Assembly: GCA_905221605.1 (NCBI GenBank)
Contig: CAJNDS010000224.1
Span: 1,791,559-1,855,558 of the forward strand
Length of the DNA: 64,000 bases
Direction of reading: 5' to 3'
DNA from: Symbiodinium natans
Lineage: Eukaryota > Sar > Dinophyceae > Suessiales > Symbiodiniaceae
This document shows positions 13,591 through 26,029 of the stretch, piece after piece. Below the pieces are notes generated by a model. The model was not told where the DNA came from. It ran no database searches and saw nothing but the letters and a program-made list of their open reading frames with translations. The number at the start of each line of letters is the position of its first letter. Position 1 is the stretch's first letter. The translations under genes were made by a program, and so were the position numbers.

Positions 13591-14399
13591 CAGCAAACGC
13601 TGATTTGCCCGAGGGAGCCCTACCCCCCCGTGCTGAACCCCCTGTTTACGCTGTGCGGGTGGCGTGGTCCTCCACGAAAAAATTGTGCACCGACCCCCCC
13701 CCCCCCCCCCCCCGGTTTTGGGGGGGTAAGGAGGGAAAGAGGGAGGTTTTCACCTCCTTTTCCCATCCAACACGCCGCCAGGGTCGGCGGACCTCTGCCC
13801 TTAATGAGAGAACCCTAAACCCTAAACCCTAAACCCTAAAGCCTAAAGCCTAAAGCCTAAACCCTTTTGGAAGGCCCAGCCCGACTCCTTTCAGAACTTT
13901 TGTAGACCTTCTCCGGAAATAGGGCGGGTCGGTTTCTTCCAGTCGCAGTCCGAGCTCGGTGGCTTTGATTCTAGAGTTCGGGTTTAGGGTTGGTAGTTTG
14001 TAGGCTTTAGTACCCTAAACCCTAAACCCTAAACCCTAAACCCTAAATCCTAAACACCAAGGGCCGCTGGGAGTGCCAAGGAATCCTTTCAGCCTGGGTG
14101 TGACGCGCAACATCAAGCAGTTCTTGTTCTCTTGCCAGGCAGGGGGGGGGGGGGGTGGGGTTAGGGCTTGGTTTTGGGTTGAGGTGTGTAGGGCGTGGGG
14201 GGGGGGGGGGGGGGGGGTCCTTATCGGTCCTTATCGGGCTTGCTTTGGGGGGTTTAGAGTTTAGGGGGGCCAAACCCGACACCTTGCCTAAACCCTCTAC
14301 ACGTGGTTTATCCTCAGACCCGGGGGGTCTTATAACAATCCCCGAAGCCTTAACCCCAAACGCCAAACCGCCAAACCCCTTAAACCCCCTACATCCCCG

Positions 14400-14875
14400 C
14401 ACATACATATGTTTATCTATTTATCTTTCTGTCTATCTTCATACATACATATATATATATATACATACGTAGATGTTCTAGCATGCATGTATTTTCGCGG
14501 TATTTTCACCTATATATATATATACACATATATATATATACACATGCATATTGCACTTGTAGATACAGATGTGTGTGTGTATACATACATACATACATAC
14601 ATACATACATACATGCATACATGCATACATGCATACATGCATACATGCATACATGCATACATGCATACATGCATACATGCATACATGCATACATGCATAC
14701 ATGCATACATGCATACATGCATACATGCATACATGCATACATACATATATGTGTGTGTGTGTGTGCATGCACATGTGTACATATATATATATGTATGTAC
14801 ATGCATATGCCTATGCATATGCATATGTATATGTATATGTTTATGCATATGTATACGTATATGTATATGCACATC
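14400..14875. repeat. Microsatellite region with an ATACATGC array
   Basis: (TA)n, then (ATAC)n, then about 16 copies of an 8-base unit ATACATGC (14612-14736), then TATGCA/TATGTA runs. Confidence 0.9.
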
Positions 14876-15036
14876 ACTCATGGCTTTCACACTTATCTGT
14901 ATGTTTACAAGGTATAGGGGTATAATGTACATACACATATTTATGCAATGTATGTGTGTATATGAACATATAGAGGAGTATTTTCCTTAAGAAGTTAAGG
15001 GCACCAGAACAGGAAGTAAGGGTAACTCAAATGCAG

Positions 15037-15105
15037 GAGCCAACCTTGGTGGAGCCTTCCTCCCTGGTTCCCGTGGGGATCCCGGTGTGTCGTGTGGAGG
15101 TGAAC
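15037..15105 (+). CDS. Coding-like island, unknown (weak)
   Basis: Sixty-nine bases bounded by ATGCAG|G and AAC|GA, both consistent with the splice rule of the resolved genes. Read as EPTLVEPSSLVPVGIPVCRV, then EVN, with GC3 near 79%. No neighbour exon was found. Confidence 0.25.
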
Positions 15106-16163
15106 GATCTGGCACTTCTGGGATTGAGGGCTTTAGGGTTCTAGGGGCTCAGGTTGGCGGGTTTAGGGCTTAGGGTTAGAATTTTTGCTTGGAAGTCGAG
15201 TCAGCAACCTTGGGCTGGACAAGCCTTAATGCCTCTCAAAAGCTGGACAAGACTTGGGCTGTGGCAATCTGAACATGATACGTGGCACACTGGCGCGAGG
15301 TCCCAACTTAGCTCTAGGCAGGCCTTCTGTGAGGTCTGCGGCATCAACAGGTTTCGGGTTTAGGGTTTAGGGTTTAGGGTTGTTTATATGCAGCAGGATG
15401 AGCCCACAGGCTCCCAGGAAAACATTGATGAAAGGGTGTTGGCAGTATTGGAGTCTCAGGGAAGCCTTTCTGTGGGTCACAGGAGCCAGAACGAGTTTCC
15501 TCTCGAAGTCCAGTCTTCGCCTGAAAAGTACAAAAAACCGAAGCCTTTTTCCCCTAACTTGGCGGCCCAGTGGTACCCTTGCCTTATTACAATATGGCTA
15601 CTGGGCTACGAAGCAAAAGCAAAAAACTTTGCAATGAATGTAGGGGCTGCGTCGTCTGCGGCCAAAATCTCTGCTTGCCCTCTTTCGCCGGCAATATGAG
15701 ACGTTCTGAAGCGTGGGTCCGCGGATACAAGCATATCCCAAAGAAAGGGCCCATACTGAGGGCCATTTTTGGAGGTTCATGGTAGTCTTCATCAAATTAT
15801 GGTACTTCTAGCCAATTGCGAATGAGGGTACTTAATGGGCGAAAGAGTGATGTTGACTACACAGTGTAGTCAACAGTGTAACACTGATTACGGGGGCTAA
15901 ACTGCCCTTGCACCTCCAAATGTGTAACTACCGTCAACCCTCAACCCTCAACCCTAAACTTAAACCCCAAACCCTAAACCCCAAACGCTAAACCCCAAAC
16001 CCCAAACCCCAAACCCTAAACCCCAAACCCGAAACCCTAAACTGAACACCAAACCCTAAACCCCAAACCCTAAGCCCCCAGCAGGCTCTCGGGCGCACCC
16101 GGGAACTCCCCCCGGACGCGCAGTACTGAGCGGCAAGCTCGTCCAGCAAGGTCTTTTGCCCTG

Positions 16164-16351
16164 CTTGGAAGCCCTTTTGACTTAGCAAGTAGGGTTTAGG
16201 GTTTTGGGTTTGGGGTTTGGGGTTTAGGGTTTAGGTTTAGCGTTTAGGGTTTAGGGTTTAGGGTTTAGGGTTTAGGGTTAGTAAGGTGGGCTACGGGGAT
16301 TATCATTGGATTTCGAGGGGATACCAAGGAGAAGTCAAAAGAGCTTCCAAG
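16164..16351. mobile_element. Family M MITE filled with TTTAGGG
   Basis: CTTGGAAGCCCTTTTGACTT at the left pairs with AAGTCAAAAGAGCTTCCAAG at the right. The tract lies after GCAAGTAGGG and before TTAGTAAGG. The copy at 63040-63149 reads GCAAGTAGGGTTAGTAAG with no tract. Confidence 0.8.
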
Positions 16352-18312
16352 CAGGGCTCAGGGCTTGTAAGGGTTTCTAAGGGTTGAGAGTTTGTCAGGG
16401 CTTATCCGGGTTGAGAGTTTATGAAGCGGTTTAGGGCTTCTAAGGGTCTAAGGTGTATAAAGGGGATTAGGCTTAGGGTATTCCCAAAAAGCCAAAAGCT
16501 CCGCTGAATCAGCTTGTCGCTCAGCTTGGTGGCGAGAAAATTGCCAGGCAGGCGTGCTTCCAGCTGTCGAGTGTTCGGGGTCGACACGGAGTCACGGAGG
16601 TTTCCGAAATTCGGGATTCGCTTTTTGGGCGTCCCTTTAAGGGGCTTCTATTCTACTTGGGGTATGAAGGGGTACCCCCTATTTTGGGAAACAGCCCCAC
16701 ACCCACGCAGCTAGCCCACAAGCCGCGCCCCTAAACCCTAAATCCTAAACCCTAAACCCTAAACCCGAAAAGTAAGCAAAGATGGCGCGCAGAAGTACAC
16801 GACGCAGTTTATATCAGTTGTATTGTTTCTAGGTTATGGTCTGTTTGGGTTTGCCCTAAACCCTAAACCCTAAACCCGAATAGGGACCGTAATTCCCAGA
16901 GCTGACACTGCGACACCAGGTAGGAATGACGAGTTTGCCACTATTTTTTGGTCGGCTTCGAACCCCGAAAAGGCAAATATCCCTAACCTTAAACCCTAAA
17001 CCCTGCAACCCAACCCCGGGCGCAAAGAACGGGTGAGGGTCTTGGGGTTTTATGGTTTAAAGTTTAGGGCTCTAGCCAGCTGAACCTTGAACCGATTGGT
17101 CTCTGCTTGCGTTTAGGGTGTAGGGTTTGAGGGCTCTTGAGGCCACCCTACGCAGTATGAGGGTTCAAAAGTATAATTCGGCTACAATTCCTTGTCGTGA
17201 AGGGCACCCAACTGTCTTGGGGCATCGGGGTTAGGGTTTTGCGTTTCGCGTTGAGGGTTCAGGCCGTCGTCTGAGTCTGGGCTCAGGTCCAGGTATGCTC
17301 TGTCTGCCTAAACCCTAAAGCTTAGGCCCTGCTGAAGGAGTCCAAGTGACGCACACCTCTAGTCGTGCATCAGCAGCCAGTCTACCTGCTCCCTGCAGGT
17401 GTATGCAGGTAGGGTCTATATTGCTGATCCCGGCGTATATACATACATCTATTATATACATATATATATATGTATTCATATATATATATATATATTCATT
17501 TGTTCATTTATATTTATTTATGTGTCTGTGTTTCCTTCTACATAATGGTGTATAGTTGCTGTCAATGAAAAGAGCCTAGTCAATGCAGGCTTATTGTGAG
17601 GTTTTGGCTCTGCTAAACTTCCACAGGCCTAGACTGAGAGAAGATCCACGCAAAGCCTAAGCTAAGACTACCTGAAGACTCTAACCACACCGGACCCCAA
17701 AACCTTAAACCCTAAAACCCCAAAAGGAACTACATTGGAGTTTTGACCCTAGGCTCCAATAGCCCAAAAACCTTATATAAGAATGCCTTTGGACCCCAAA
17801 CCCCTAGAATAAGAGTCCTTAGGCCTTAGGGTTGAGGTCGAATTCAGATCCCGAAACGGGTGCCATGGCCCGTGCGCCGGCCTGAGTGCACAGGGAGGTG
17901 GGGTTTAGGTTTTTCCCGAAACCCTACACCCTAAACCCCAAACTCTAAACCCTAAGCCCGAAACCCTAAAACTCAACCCTGAGCCCAAAACCCAAAGTCT
18001 TAGACTTCAGGGTTTTGGGCTTAGGGTTAGGGAAGCTAGACATAGAACTTGGCAAGACATTGATCTGATTAGCTGGGTTTAGGGTTTTGGGTTTGCCTGT
18101 TCCTTTGTCTTGGTTCGCTTCCAGCTTTCAACCCTCCAGGGCACTGCCATCTTTATTCCTCCGTTTTCTTTTCTCACTTAGGGGGGGCTAGCGGCGGGTA
18201 GGCTGCACGGGCAAAAACCTACAAAGCCCCAGCAAGTGCTGATGATGCTTCTGCTTTTGGGGCATCATAGTCTGAGCAAGGATGAAGAACCTCACCAACT
18301 GGAATGAATCTA

Positions 18313-18407
18313 GGTAGGCCCCTGGGATACTTAAGTTTTACCTTATTGGGTTTAAGAGGATCATATTGATGATATTCAGGAATATATTTCAGAGGGTTTT
18401 GAGGGAT
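18313..18407. mobile_element. Family S element without tract
   Basis: Shares order and sequence with isomerase intron 7 (GGGTTTAAG, GGATCATATT, ATTCAGGAA, GGTTTTGAGGG) but has no CCCTAAA between AGGAA and TTTC. Confidence 0.6.
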
Positions 18408-21407
18408 GTTCTAGTAATTAGGTGCCCCAAACTTGTAAGGGTCTGTATTTAATAGGTACCGAAAAGGGGTCCATTGGGGAGATCTTCCCATGTACGTCTC
18501 GGTACTTTCCGAAACCCTAAACCCTAAACCGTAAAGCCTAAACCCTGATTCTGAGGCTTGCAGCTTGCTCAGAGGTCACACTGGGGATGCTGATGCTCCC
18601 CTGGGGACAAACTGATCATCGAATTAGGGTTTAGGGTTGAGGGTTTAGGGTTTAGGGTTAAGGGTTACCCTTGGCCCTAAACGGAATAGGCATCGCTCTG
18701 CACAGCCGTACGGGCCCAAGCAAGCCTTCGCCATCGCCTCCTATGGGACAAGGTTGGCTCTGCAAACCCTACACCCCGACACGCTGACACCTAAACCCCT
18801 TGGGGCTTAGGGTTTAGGGTTTCCGGTTTAGGGTAGTTTAGGTTTAGGATACCTTAACAGACTGCACCATTCAGGGCACACGTATGCGAAACCAACTGTA
18901 GGCTTGTGCGGGACTTGAGGGTTCTGTCGTTCCTTGGGGGCCCAGGGCTTTGTAGGGCTTCGGGTCTGTCGTTGGAAGTTTAGGGGCCCCGAAGAGCCAA
19001 ACCTTGAGCCCTGAACCATATCAACCCCAAGCCCTGGAATCCCGAAGACCTGTGAACCCTAAACCCTAAACCCTAAACCCTAAACCCACCTCGAAGCCCT
19101 AAGCCCTGGCCCTCTGAACCCTATTAAAACCGATGAGCCCTCGAAACCCTTCAGACCCGAAGCCCAATGTACCCTAAACCTAACTTGCACTCCGAAACCC
19201 TACAAACTAGCTGCTTGTACTTGGAGGTTCATGGTACTTAGTAAACCAATTGCAACTGTACTTATAACCCAATCATAGCCCTGCTAGGGTACTTAAGGGG
19301 CTTATATGGGAATCAGACGAGAGTATAGACTTTCAGTCTTGCGAGTCGTTGGTTGTTCTGGGGTGTGGGGCTTGAGGGTTCTCATTTCAGTGTTTCAAGG
19401 CATCAGGGTTGTTTCTTGGCTTTCTCCTGGCTGTGTCTCAGGACTTTAACCCTTTGGGTTTTTGTAGAAACTACAATAAGGATCCTAAACGTGAGACGTT
19501 TAGGAGGGCTTCAGAAGTCAGCCAAGGTTTCTTCGGACATCTAACTACCCCAAACCCTAGAACATCCGAAAGCATCCTAAAACCCTGAGCCCTTACAACC
19601 CTAAACCCTAGAACCCTAAACCCTAAAACCCTAAACCCTACACCCTAGTGTGGAATGGGCAGCAGGATGCCCGGAATGGGGGAAGCTGGGTGTTGAGGCT
19701 TCAAGCGGGGCCTCACCCTAAGGATCCTTGCGCAGAGGATTTTAGGTTGGGCTCGCAGCTCCGATTTGTAGGGGTTTTGGGTTTTGGGTTTTGGGATGCC
19801 CCCTCCCGCCCACCTGCGTGTAGGTGGGCAATCTCCGCAGCCACTCCATAATGGAGGCCCGCGTTGATAGCCATGCTGCTGCGTTCGCGGAATTGTTAAG
19901 GGAGCTCCCCCAAGCTCCAAACCCCAAACCTTAATCCCCAAACTCCAAACCCCAGACCCTAAACTCCAAACCCTAAACGTACATGTAGTGTTTAAGGTTT
20001 AGGGCTTAGGGTTTAATTAGGGTTTGTAGTGTTCACGGGTGGGGGGTTAGTGTGTAAGGTTGGGGGTTTAGGGTTTCGGGTTTAGGGTTCCGGGTTTAGG
20101 GTTTAGGGCTTGGTGACTGGTATGCCCTGAACCCAAGCCCTAGGCTCTCAGGCGGTTTAGGGCTTCAGGGCCTCGTAGGGCTGAGGTCTTTGAGAGCTTA
20201 GGCTGCGAATCCGTGCGTAAACCCCGCACCCCCGAAACTCCTGAACCCTAAGCCTGTTAGTGCCAGCAAAGCCCTGCAAGAACCCTATCACATGCCCTAA
20301 ACATGTAGACATATAGATGAAAAAAAGACTCTCTCTATATGTACATATATATATATATATTTATATTTATATACTGATGCATCTATGTGTTCATAGCCAT
20401 CTTCAGAGTGGTTATCCTTATGCGACTACAGAAACTGTATGTCAAATAGTGAACACACACACACACATATGACGAAGTATACACATTATACATATATATA
20501 TATATATATTCCTACGTACATGTATGGGCTGGAGTTTCCACGCCAGGCCGTTGCGACCACCATCGCGCAGGAGAGGTTGCAGGCTCGATGCTAAGACCCT
20601 GCGTCCCACCGAGGTTTGCTTTCCTACCTTGGAGTTCAAGGTTGGGGTTTCAGGCTTTAGGGTTTTGGGTTCAGGGTTTAGGGTTTAGGGTTTAGTGTTA
20701 GGGTTTAGGGTTCACAAGGAACATTTCCCAACAGTTGAGGTACGTTGCCCCTGTTTTTTAGAGGGCAGTGATATAGGTTGCTCCAGGAAAGTACTTCCGC
20801 AAGGAAGGTCAGCATTGATATACCAAGTGATATCCTCACTTGGGGTCAGCTTAGCCTTTGAACCCTAAAAGCCCCTTAGCTCTGCAAACATGGCTGTCTC
20901 GGGCTCGAAGGATTGTGCCTTGGGGGGTTTAGGGCTTTAGTATAGGCTCAGGGAGAGGCAGGGTGCACATGGAAGGTTTAGGAGTAGCAGTTCTACCGCG
21001 AACTTGAAGGTTTAGGGTCATAGGGCTTATAGGGGCTTTTAAGGGCTTACAAGGGCTTATAAGGGCTTACGGGCTCTTAGTTTAGGGATCTTGGGCCCAA
21101 AGGCCTTCAAGAAAAAAGGTCTCTGGGCTATTTTGAGACTAAGGGCTCCGCTTTTTGTTGCCCTAAACTCTACCTAGAGAGAGAGAGAGAGAGAGAGAGA
21201 GACATTTTTGTTCTCTTTCATGTCTAGGCACATCCAGTTGAGGCAAGCCCTTTTTCCAGGGTAGGTTGGCTCCTCTAGGCAAATGGCTATACCCGTTTGG
21301 CCCCAAACCTGCAGCAACGGTAGGCTGCGAAGCTTGCCCGCGAGCAGTTTAAAGCCTTTGAGCTTTCCTTGAACGCGATCTTTGCCGCCCGGAACGCAAT
21401 CTCTAAA

Positions 21408-21502
21408 CTTACTGTTGGTTAGCGGGGAATCCCCCTATATATACCCTTTAAGGGATTATATAGGGTACCTCATTCCCCCATGCCCTGCTAACCAACAGTA
21501 AG
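21408..21502. mobile_element. Family G MITE
   Basis: Arms CTTACTGTTGGTTAGCGGGG and CTGCTAACCAACAGTAAG. Other copies: 26912-27046, whose right end forms the acceptor of channel exon 2, and 45601-45681 with a short TTTAGGG insert flanked by repeated TACCTCA. Confidence 0.75.
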
Positions 21503-21572
21503 TAAACTGTAAACTGGCTTCGGAGCTGTTTATCTTTTGAACGTGAGTGTTCGGGCCAGGATTCTGGGTTTA

Positions 21573-21677
21573 CTTGGTCATTGTTGGGTACCATTTTACA
21601 TTTTTAAGGGTACTTAAACCCAATAAGGAATGAACATTTAAACTCTTAATGTTATCCCAACCATGAACTAGTTTAAG
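21573..21677. mobile_element. Family H element followed by a family K element
   Basis: Contains CATTTTTAAGGGTACTTAAA and CCCAATAAGGAAT, also at 43622-43690 and 58918-59012. At 21783-21897 a K element has arms AGTAAACTCCAGAAAGTTGG and CCAACTTTTTGGAGTGT; a second K copy is at 43352-43408. Confidence 0.7.
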
Positions 21678-22665
21678 CATATGGGATTTTTCAGTGCTAA
21701 GGGATTAACCCTGGTGACCGAGCAGCGCGCCAAGGCAATATCTGTGTTTCTCTCTGATGTAGGAACCCTGATTTCCCGAAACCACAGAGTAAACTCCAGA
21801 AAGTTGGAACATGGTTTCAGGATGATTAAAGCTGGCATTCCCTTTGGTGTACCTGTTTGGGCATGGGGATAAGGATGTTCCAACTTTTTGGAGTGTGCTG
21901 TAAGGGCCAAGGAAGTAAGTTGAGGGCCATCTTTTTTGTGGCACCCTTGGGATCCCTTAAGGCGTATGGCCCATGCAGACGATATGCTGAAGGCAAAGAA
22001 AGTATAGGGAAAGCTATATCTTATACGCATCTAGGTAGTGGTCTCACATAAAGATGTATACTTGGTGGATTATGGGTAATTAAAGGTAGGGTTACAGGTT
22101 GTACCCTGGCATATAAGTACCCTTGAAGCTTCAAGTAGGGCTTCGGATCCCACATTGTTAGGGTCACTGGGCACCAGGGACTTTGGATCTTTCTACAGCA
22201 GCTGCTTTGGGATTTACCCTAGAAACCGAAGTCTTCAAGCTAAGTTTACTCAACCCATATACCCTGTGCCGAAGAGCAAAAAAACCACTCATAGTCATAA
22301 CCCACCTCCCACCCCCAACCCACCCCCCCACCCTAAACCCTAAACCCTAACCCCTAACCCTTAACCCTAAACCCTAAACCCCAATGTGTGTGTAGGTGTC
22401 CAGTAGGGCATACTGAACCAGGTTACTCGTCTGAATAAAGCAGGAGCCCTAAAGCAGTTCCAAGTTTATCGCCTTGTAATCCTGTACAGTCGTAATGTGA
22501 TGTAGCGGTTTCGAGTTTAGGGTTTGATAGGGTTTAGGGCAAATGACCCAACATACCCATTGTGCAAGTTAAATTGATTCTGGACAAGTTAACTACTTCT
22601 TAGTTATTTGCAACGCCGGCATGCCATGCAACAACATGCATGCAGACTGTCATTCGTTCATTGAA

Positions 22666-23051
22666 CTTACAAGCCGTTCTCGTGCGCAACAGACTTCAGT
22701 AACCAAGCCTCTAAGCCCTTTTCAAAGCTGACCGAAGCCTCGCTTCATCATCTTGCCAAGGATCGACTGCACAAAGTTGTGCAGAACTCCGATGTTGATA
22801 TCCCGGATCAGGACTTCAACGGCCAGGACAAAGTCAAAGATGTACATTCCATGAACGAGATCCGCCACACGCAGCAGCCAACTCTTCCAGATGCAAGTGA
22901 CCCTGTGCCAGTGAACCCCTTCGGCTCAGATGTTGTTGCGGCCAGAGGTCTCTGCAGCTATGACCACCTGCGCAAATGGAAGCGTGTTGTGTTTTTGTTC
23001 TTGACTTGGGTGTTGTTTGTGTATGTCCACCTGAAGTTGAACAACTTATAG
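22666..23051 (+). CDS. Open coding-like island, possible N-terminal exon of the channel
   Basis: The + frame is open for about 128 codons without repeats. It is acidic and polar in the middle (DVDIPDQDFNGQDKVKDVHS) and ends in a hydrophobic run before a stop at 23049. Part of it could be an exon upstream of channel exon 1, which lacks its N-terminus. The minus strand of the same DNA is also open and, read that way, contains a helix resembling a channel S2 (MYIFDFVLAVEVLIR). GC3 is about 65% on both strands, so the strand is unresolved. Function unknown. Confidence 0.35.
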
Positions 23052-23156
23052 GGTTCAGCGCCTTTAAGGATTTAGCCTTCAAGGTTTTAGGTTGGTTTTT
23101 AGGTTTAAAGTTTCAAGTTTCAGGGGTGTTTGTGTTCTCTTGAGCTTGGATACAAA

Positions 23157-23246
23157 AACCCTAAACCCTAAACCCTAAACCCTAAACCCTAAACCCTAAA
23201 CCCTAAACCCTAAACCCTAAACCCTAAACCCTAAACCCTAAACCCT
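23157..23246 (-). repeat. CCCTAAA array
   Basis: About 13 almost perfect units immediately downstream of the open island at 22666-23051. Confidence 0.95.
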
Positions 23247-23735
23247 ATTTAAAGGACAGCCAGGGATTCTGGCAGCCCTCAGTGTCGTGCAACACTTCTG
23301 CGTCCGAGTTGCCAAGCCACCTGGAGTTTCAAGTCGCTCGGACACGCAGCGCTGTCCATGTTCCACTGTTTCTTTTCTTGTGGCTCCTTGCCTTGGCCGC
23401 AACCCCACAAGGAGGGCCCCCTAGCTGTAGTAACTGTAGTTAAGGGACTTATAACCTAATTTAGAATCATTATAACCCAGTTTCGGGCTCTTAGAACTCT
23501 ACTTATAACTCGGGGGCCCCACCTTGCAAACCAGACCAGACGCTAATCCCTCACCCTTGCCATCCCAAGGTGCTTGGGTTAACCTTACGTAATCTAAATG
23601 CCTAAGCCCCAAAACCCGAAACTCTAAGACCCAAAACCCCAAATACCCCAAACCCGACACCAGGCCCTACACCCCTACGCCCGAAATCCCATAACCCTAA
23701 ACCCTAAACCCTAAACCCTAAACCCTAAACCCAGG

Positions 23736-23842
23736 TCGCCACACATGGCTCAGACAGGAAACCAGGTTCCCCCGCGTCGCCCACAGCACCCCCGGCGTCG
23801 CCTTCCCACGCCATTTCTTCGCCACAGACGCTCGTTCTCCGG
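23736..23842 (+). CDS. Coding-like GC-rich island upstream of the channel (weak)
   Basis: This follows CCCAG|G and ends at a possible donor CGG|GC. All three + frames are open; the one with the highest GC3 reads RFPRVAHSTPGVAFPRHFF and would leave in phase 1, the phase channel exon 1 needs. Another frame is Pro/Ser-rich, like a disordered N-terminal tail. It is a candidate for the missing exon, not a demonstrated one. Confidence 0.25.
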
Positions 23843-24935
23843 GCTTAGGGGCTTACTTACTGATTCTTAGAAGGGAAGGAGCCTAGAGAATCCCTTCAAG
23901 GGTATACAGTATACATATGTATGTATATATATATATATCTATATTTATATTTATTGATTTATTTATCTATTTCTAGTACATGAAAAGGGGGTGTAATGTG
24001 CCTAACGCACTCATTCCAGAAAACGAACCAGTGATTTTTGTGTTTTCGGGTTCACAGTCGAAGTCCAGCCAAAACAAATGGCTTTGGTTGTTCGGGGATT
24101 TGTTGTTCGTGCTCAGAAGTTAATCCAATCCCCCTAATATTAAACAGCGGGACCCCCCCCCCCCCCCCCTAATAGAAACTCTCGACATGTGTTTTGATCA
24201 TTAGGGGAAATCCAAATGTCAGGTTTGGGGTCTAAAGTGTTTAGGGTCTAGGCACAGAGAGAGACAGACAGAGAGGGAGGGAAGAGAGCTTGAGGATGTA
24301 GGTTGGTTTGAGGGTTTTGGGAGACCTCAACCCAAGTTTTAAATCGTGGCGGTGGTTTCGGGAGGATTTTCCGGAAAGTGTTTTGATTTTCGGGGGGGGG
24401 GGGGGGGGGGGGTTGAAAATCAAAGGGGGAAGTGATTAGGTCTCAGGCACAAGTTTAGGGGTAAGGGTTTAGGGCTCAGAATTCAGAATGACTGAGGATG
24501 ATCCAGACGCCCACCATCGAGCATTTTCTTTCCAAGAATGATGTGGACAAACAAAAGTCATCATCATGTGTTTGGTCTGGTGCGACACGGCTGCAGCCAA
24601 TACACTACTATTTGCTTAGTAACTACCCAACAAATTAGCATATCCGATCTTCTTAGGCCAATATAGGGATTTGTTGTTCTCATGTTTCTGGGCGGGGGTT
24701 CTTAAACCCTAAACCCTAAACCCCAAACCCTAAACCCTAACCCCTAAACCTTCAAAGCAAATAGTAGTTACATGAGCACATCGCTGCCCCGCTCATTCTT
24801 GACATGCTCACTTGACTTGACTTTGCACCCTTACGCTCAACCGGATGTTTAACCAAAACCTGACGTCGTACTATTCTTACTACCACGAGTCTTGCTGCTG
24901 CTGTTCTTACTACCACTATTCTTACGACTACTTTG

Positions 24936-25051
24936 CTTAGTAGTCGTAGTCGTCGTCGTCGTCGTCGTCGTCGTCGTAGTAGTAGTAGTAGTAGTAGTAG
25001 TCGTGGTGGTGGTGGTGGTAGTGGTAGTGGTAGTAGTAGTAGTAGTAGTAG

Positions 25052-25105
<54 letters not shown>

Positions 25106-25115
25106 GACTACTACT
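24936..25115. repeat. Compound trinucleotide repeat with a strand switch
   Basis: GTC, GTA, GTG and GTA triplets switch at about 25050 to TAC/CTA triplets, the complement, making a long imperfect palindrome. Confidence 0.9.
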
Positions 25116-25439
25116 ACTGCTGGCTTGTAGGGTTTAGCGTTTCGGTGTTAGGTTCTAGGGTTGATGAAATGTGGTTCTACAATTACAGGTGCCTATTCTT
25201 ACGCTACTGAACCCCGGCTACCAACACTTTTTTAGACTCTTGAACCGCCGGTCTTGCCACTAACAGTCAGGTGGGCTACATTGAGCCTGCGGATTGGGAT
25301 GTGAGGGTGAAGGTCTAGACATCTTTGCAGTAGTTAAAAGTCTAAAAGTGGGTTTCAGGGGGTCTGAGAATTGCAGAGGTGAGCTGGTCGCCAAGCTCAG
25401 GTCTCCGTCTTTTTGTGTTTTGGGGTTGTATAGGCTCAG

Positions 25440-25560
25440 GTTTAGGGGGTTTAGGGGGTTTAGGGGGTTTAGGGGGGTTTACGGGGTTTAGGAGGTTTAG
25501 GGGGGGTTTTAGGGGGGTTTAGGGGGGTGTAGGGGGGTGTAGGGGGGTTTAGGGTTTAGG
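25440..25560 (+). repeat. TTTAGGGGG-type array
   Basis: Units of TTTAGGGGG to TTTAGGGGGG. The same unit type forms the much longer array at 56510-56712. Confidence 0.9.
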
Positions 25561-26029
25561 CCCAGGGTTTAGTTCAGGGCTTTAGACAAGCAATCCACAG
25601 TAGTGGAAGGGTTCCGTACTCGTGTGTGTCTTGGGGCCGTTACATGGTCCCTTAATATATGGCCCTTGTCTTTAGAAGGGTTTTGAAGTATGGGCGGATC
25701 GCCGACGGGAGGGACATCGCACCGCACCCCCCGCGCCCATGGCAGCTGAGCAAAAAAGGGGTCAGTAGAATGCTAGGACCCATAGTTCGGCGCTTAGGGA
25801 TGTTTCGAGTTTAAAGTTCAGGGATGTCTCGGGCTTAGGGTTTAAAATCCAGGGTTACCCATCGCAAAGGTAATCATAGCCGTAGAAGAGATGAAGATCA
25901 GAAAAGGTTCAGGCAGCTCCTGGGGCAGTTTTAAAGGGGCTGAAAGGTATCTATCATGGTATCTGGGGTTTAGGGTTTAGGGTTTAGGGTTTAGGGTTTA
26001 TTGTCCTGCACTACCCCTCTGGCATGTAG

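Larger units (their letters stand above)
1..22665. other. Repeat-rich stretch with no assignable gene
   Basis: Holds telomere-like arrays in both orientations, often several per kb, inverted-repeat elements, AT microsatellites and homopolymers. Open frames here are short and mostly translate repeats. Small GC-rich islands at 4095-4160 and 11326-11380 could be exons but show no motif. I see no promoter, RNA gene or terminator. Confidence 0.6.

Noticed and set aside
13180-13832. Proline- and glycine-rich open frames on both strands
   Set aside because: They translate a nearly pure G/C tract; no independent coding signal.
5575-14042. Many open frames ending in ...LNPKP
   Set aside because: The ending is translation of CCCTAAACCC repeats followed by their TAA/TAG; it is not a conserved C-terminus.
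14409-14990. 193-codon open frame rich in His, Cys, Tyr and Ile
   Set aside because: It is the ATACATGC/TATA microsatellite read through. The opposite strand is open too, as expected of repeats without stops.
24892-25137. Poly-Val/Leu or poly-Ser/Thr protein
   Set aside because: Triplet repeat; no stops occur by construction.
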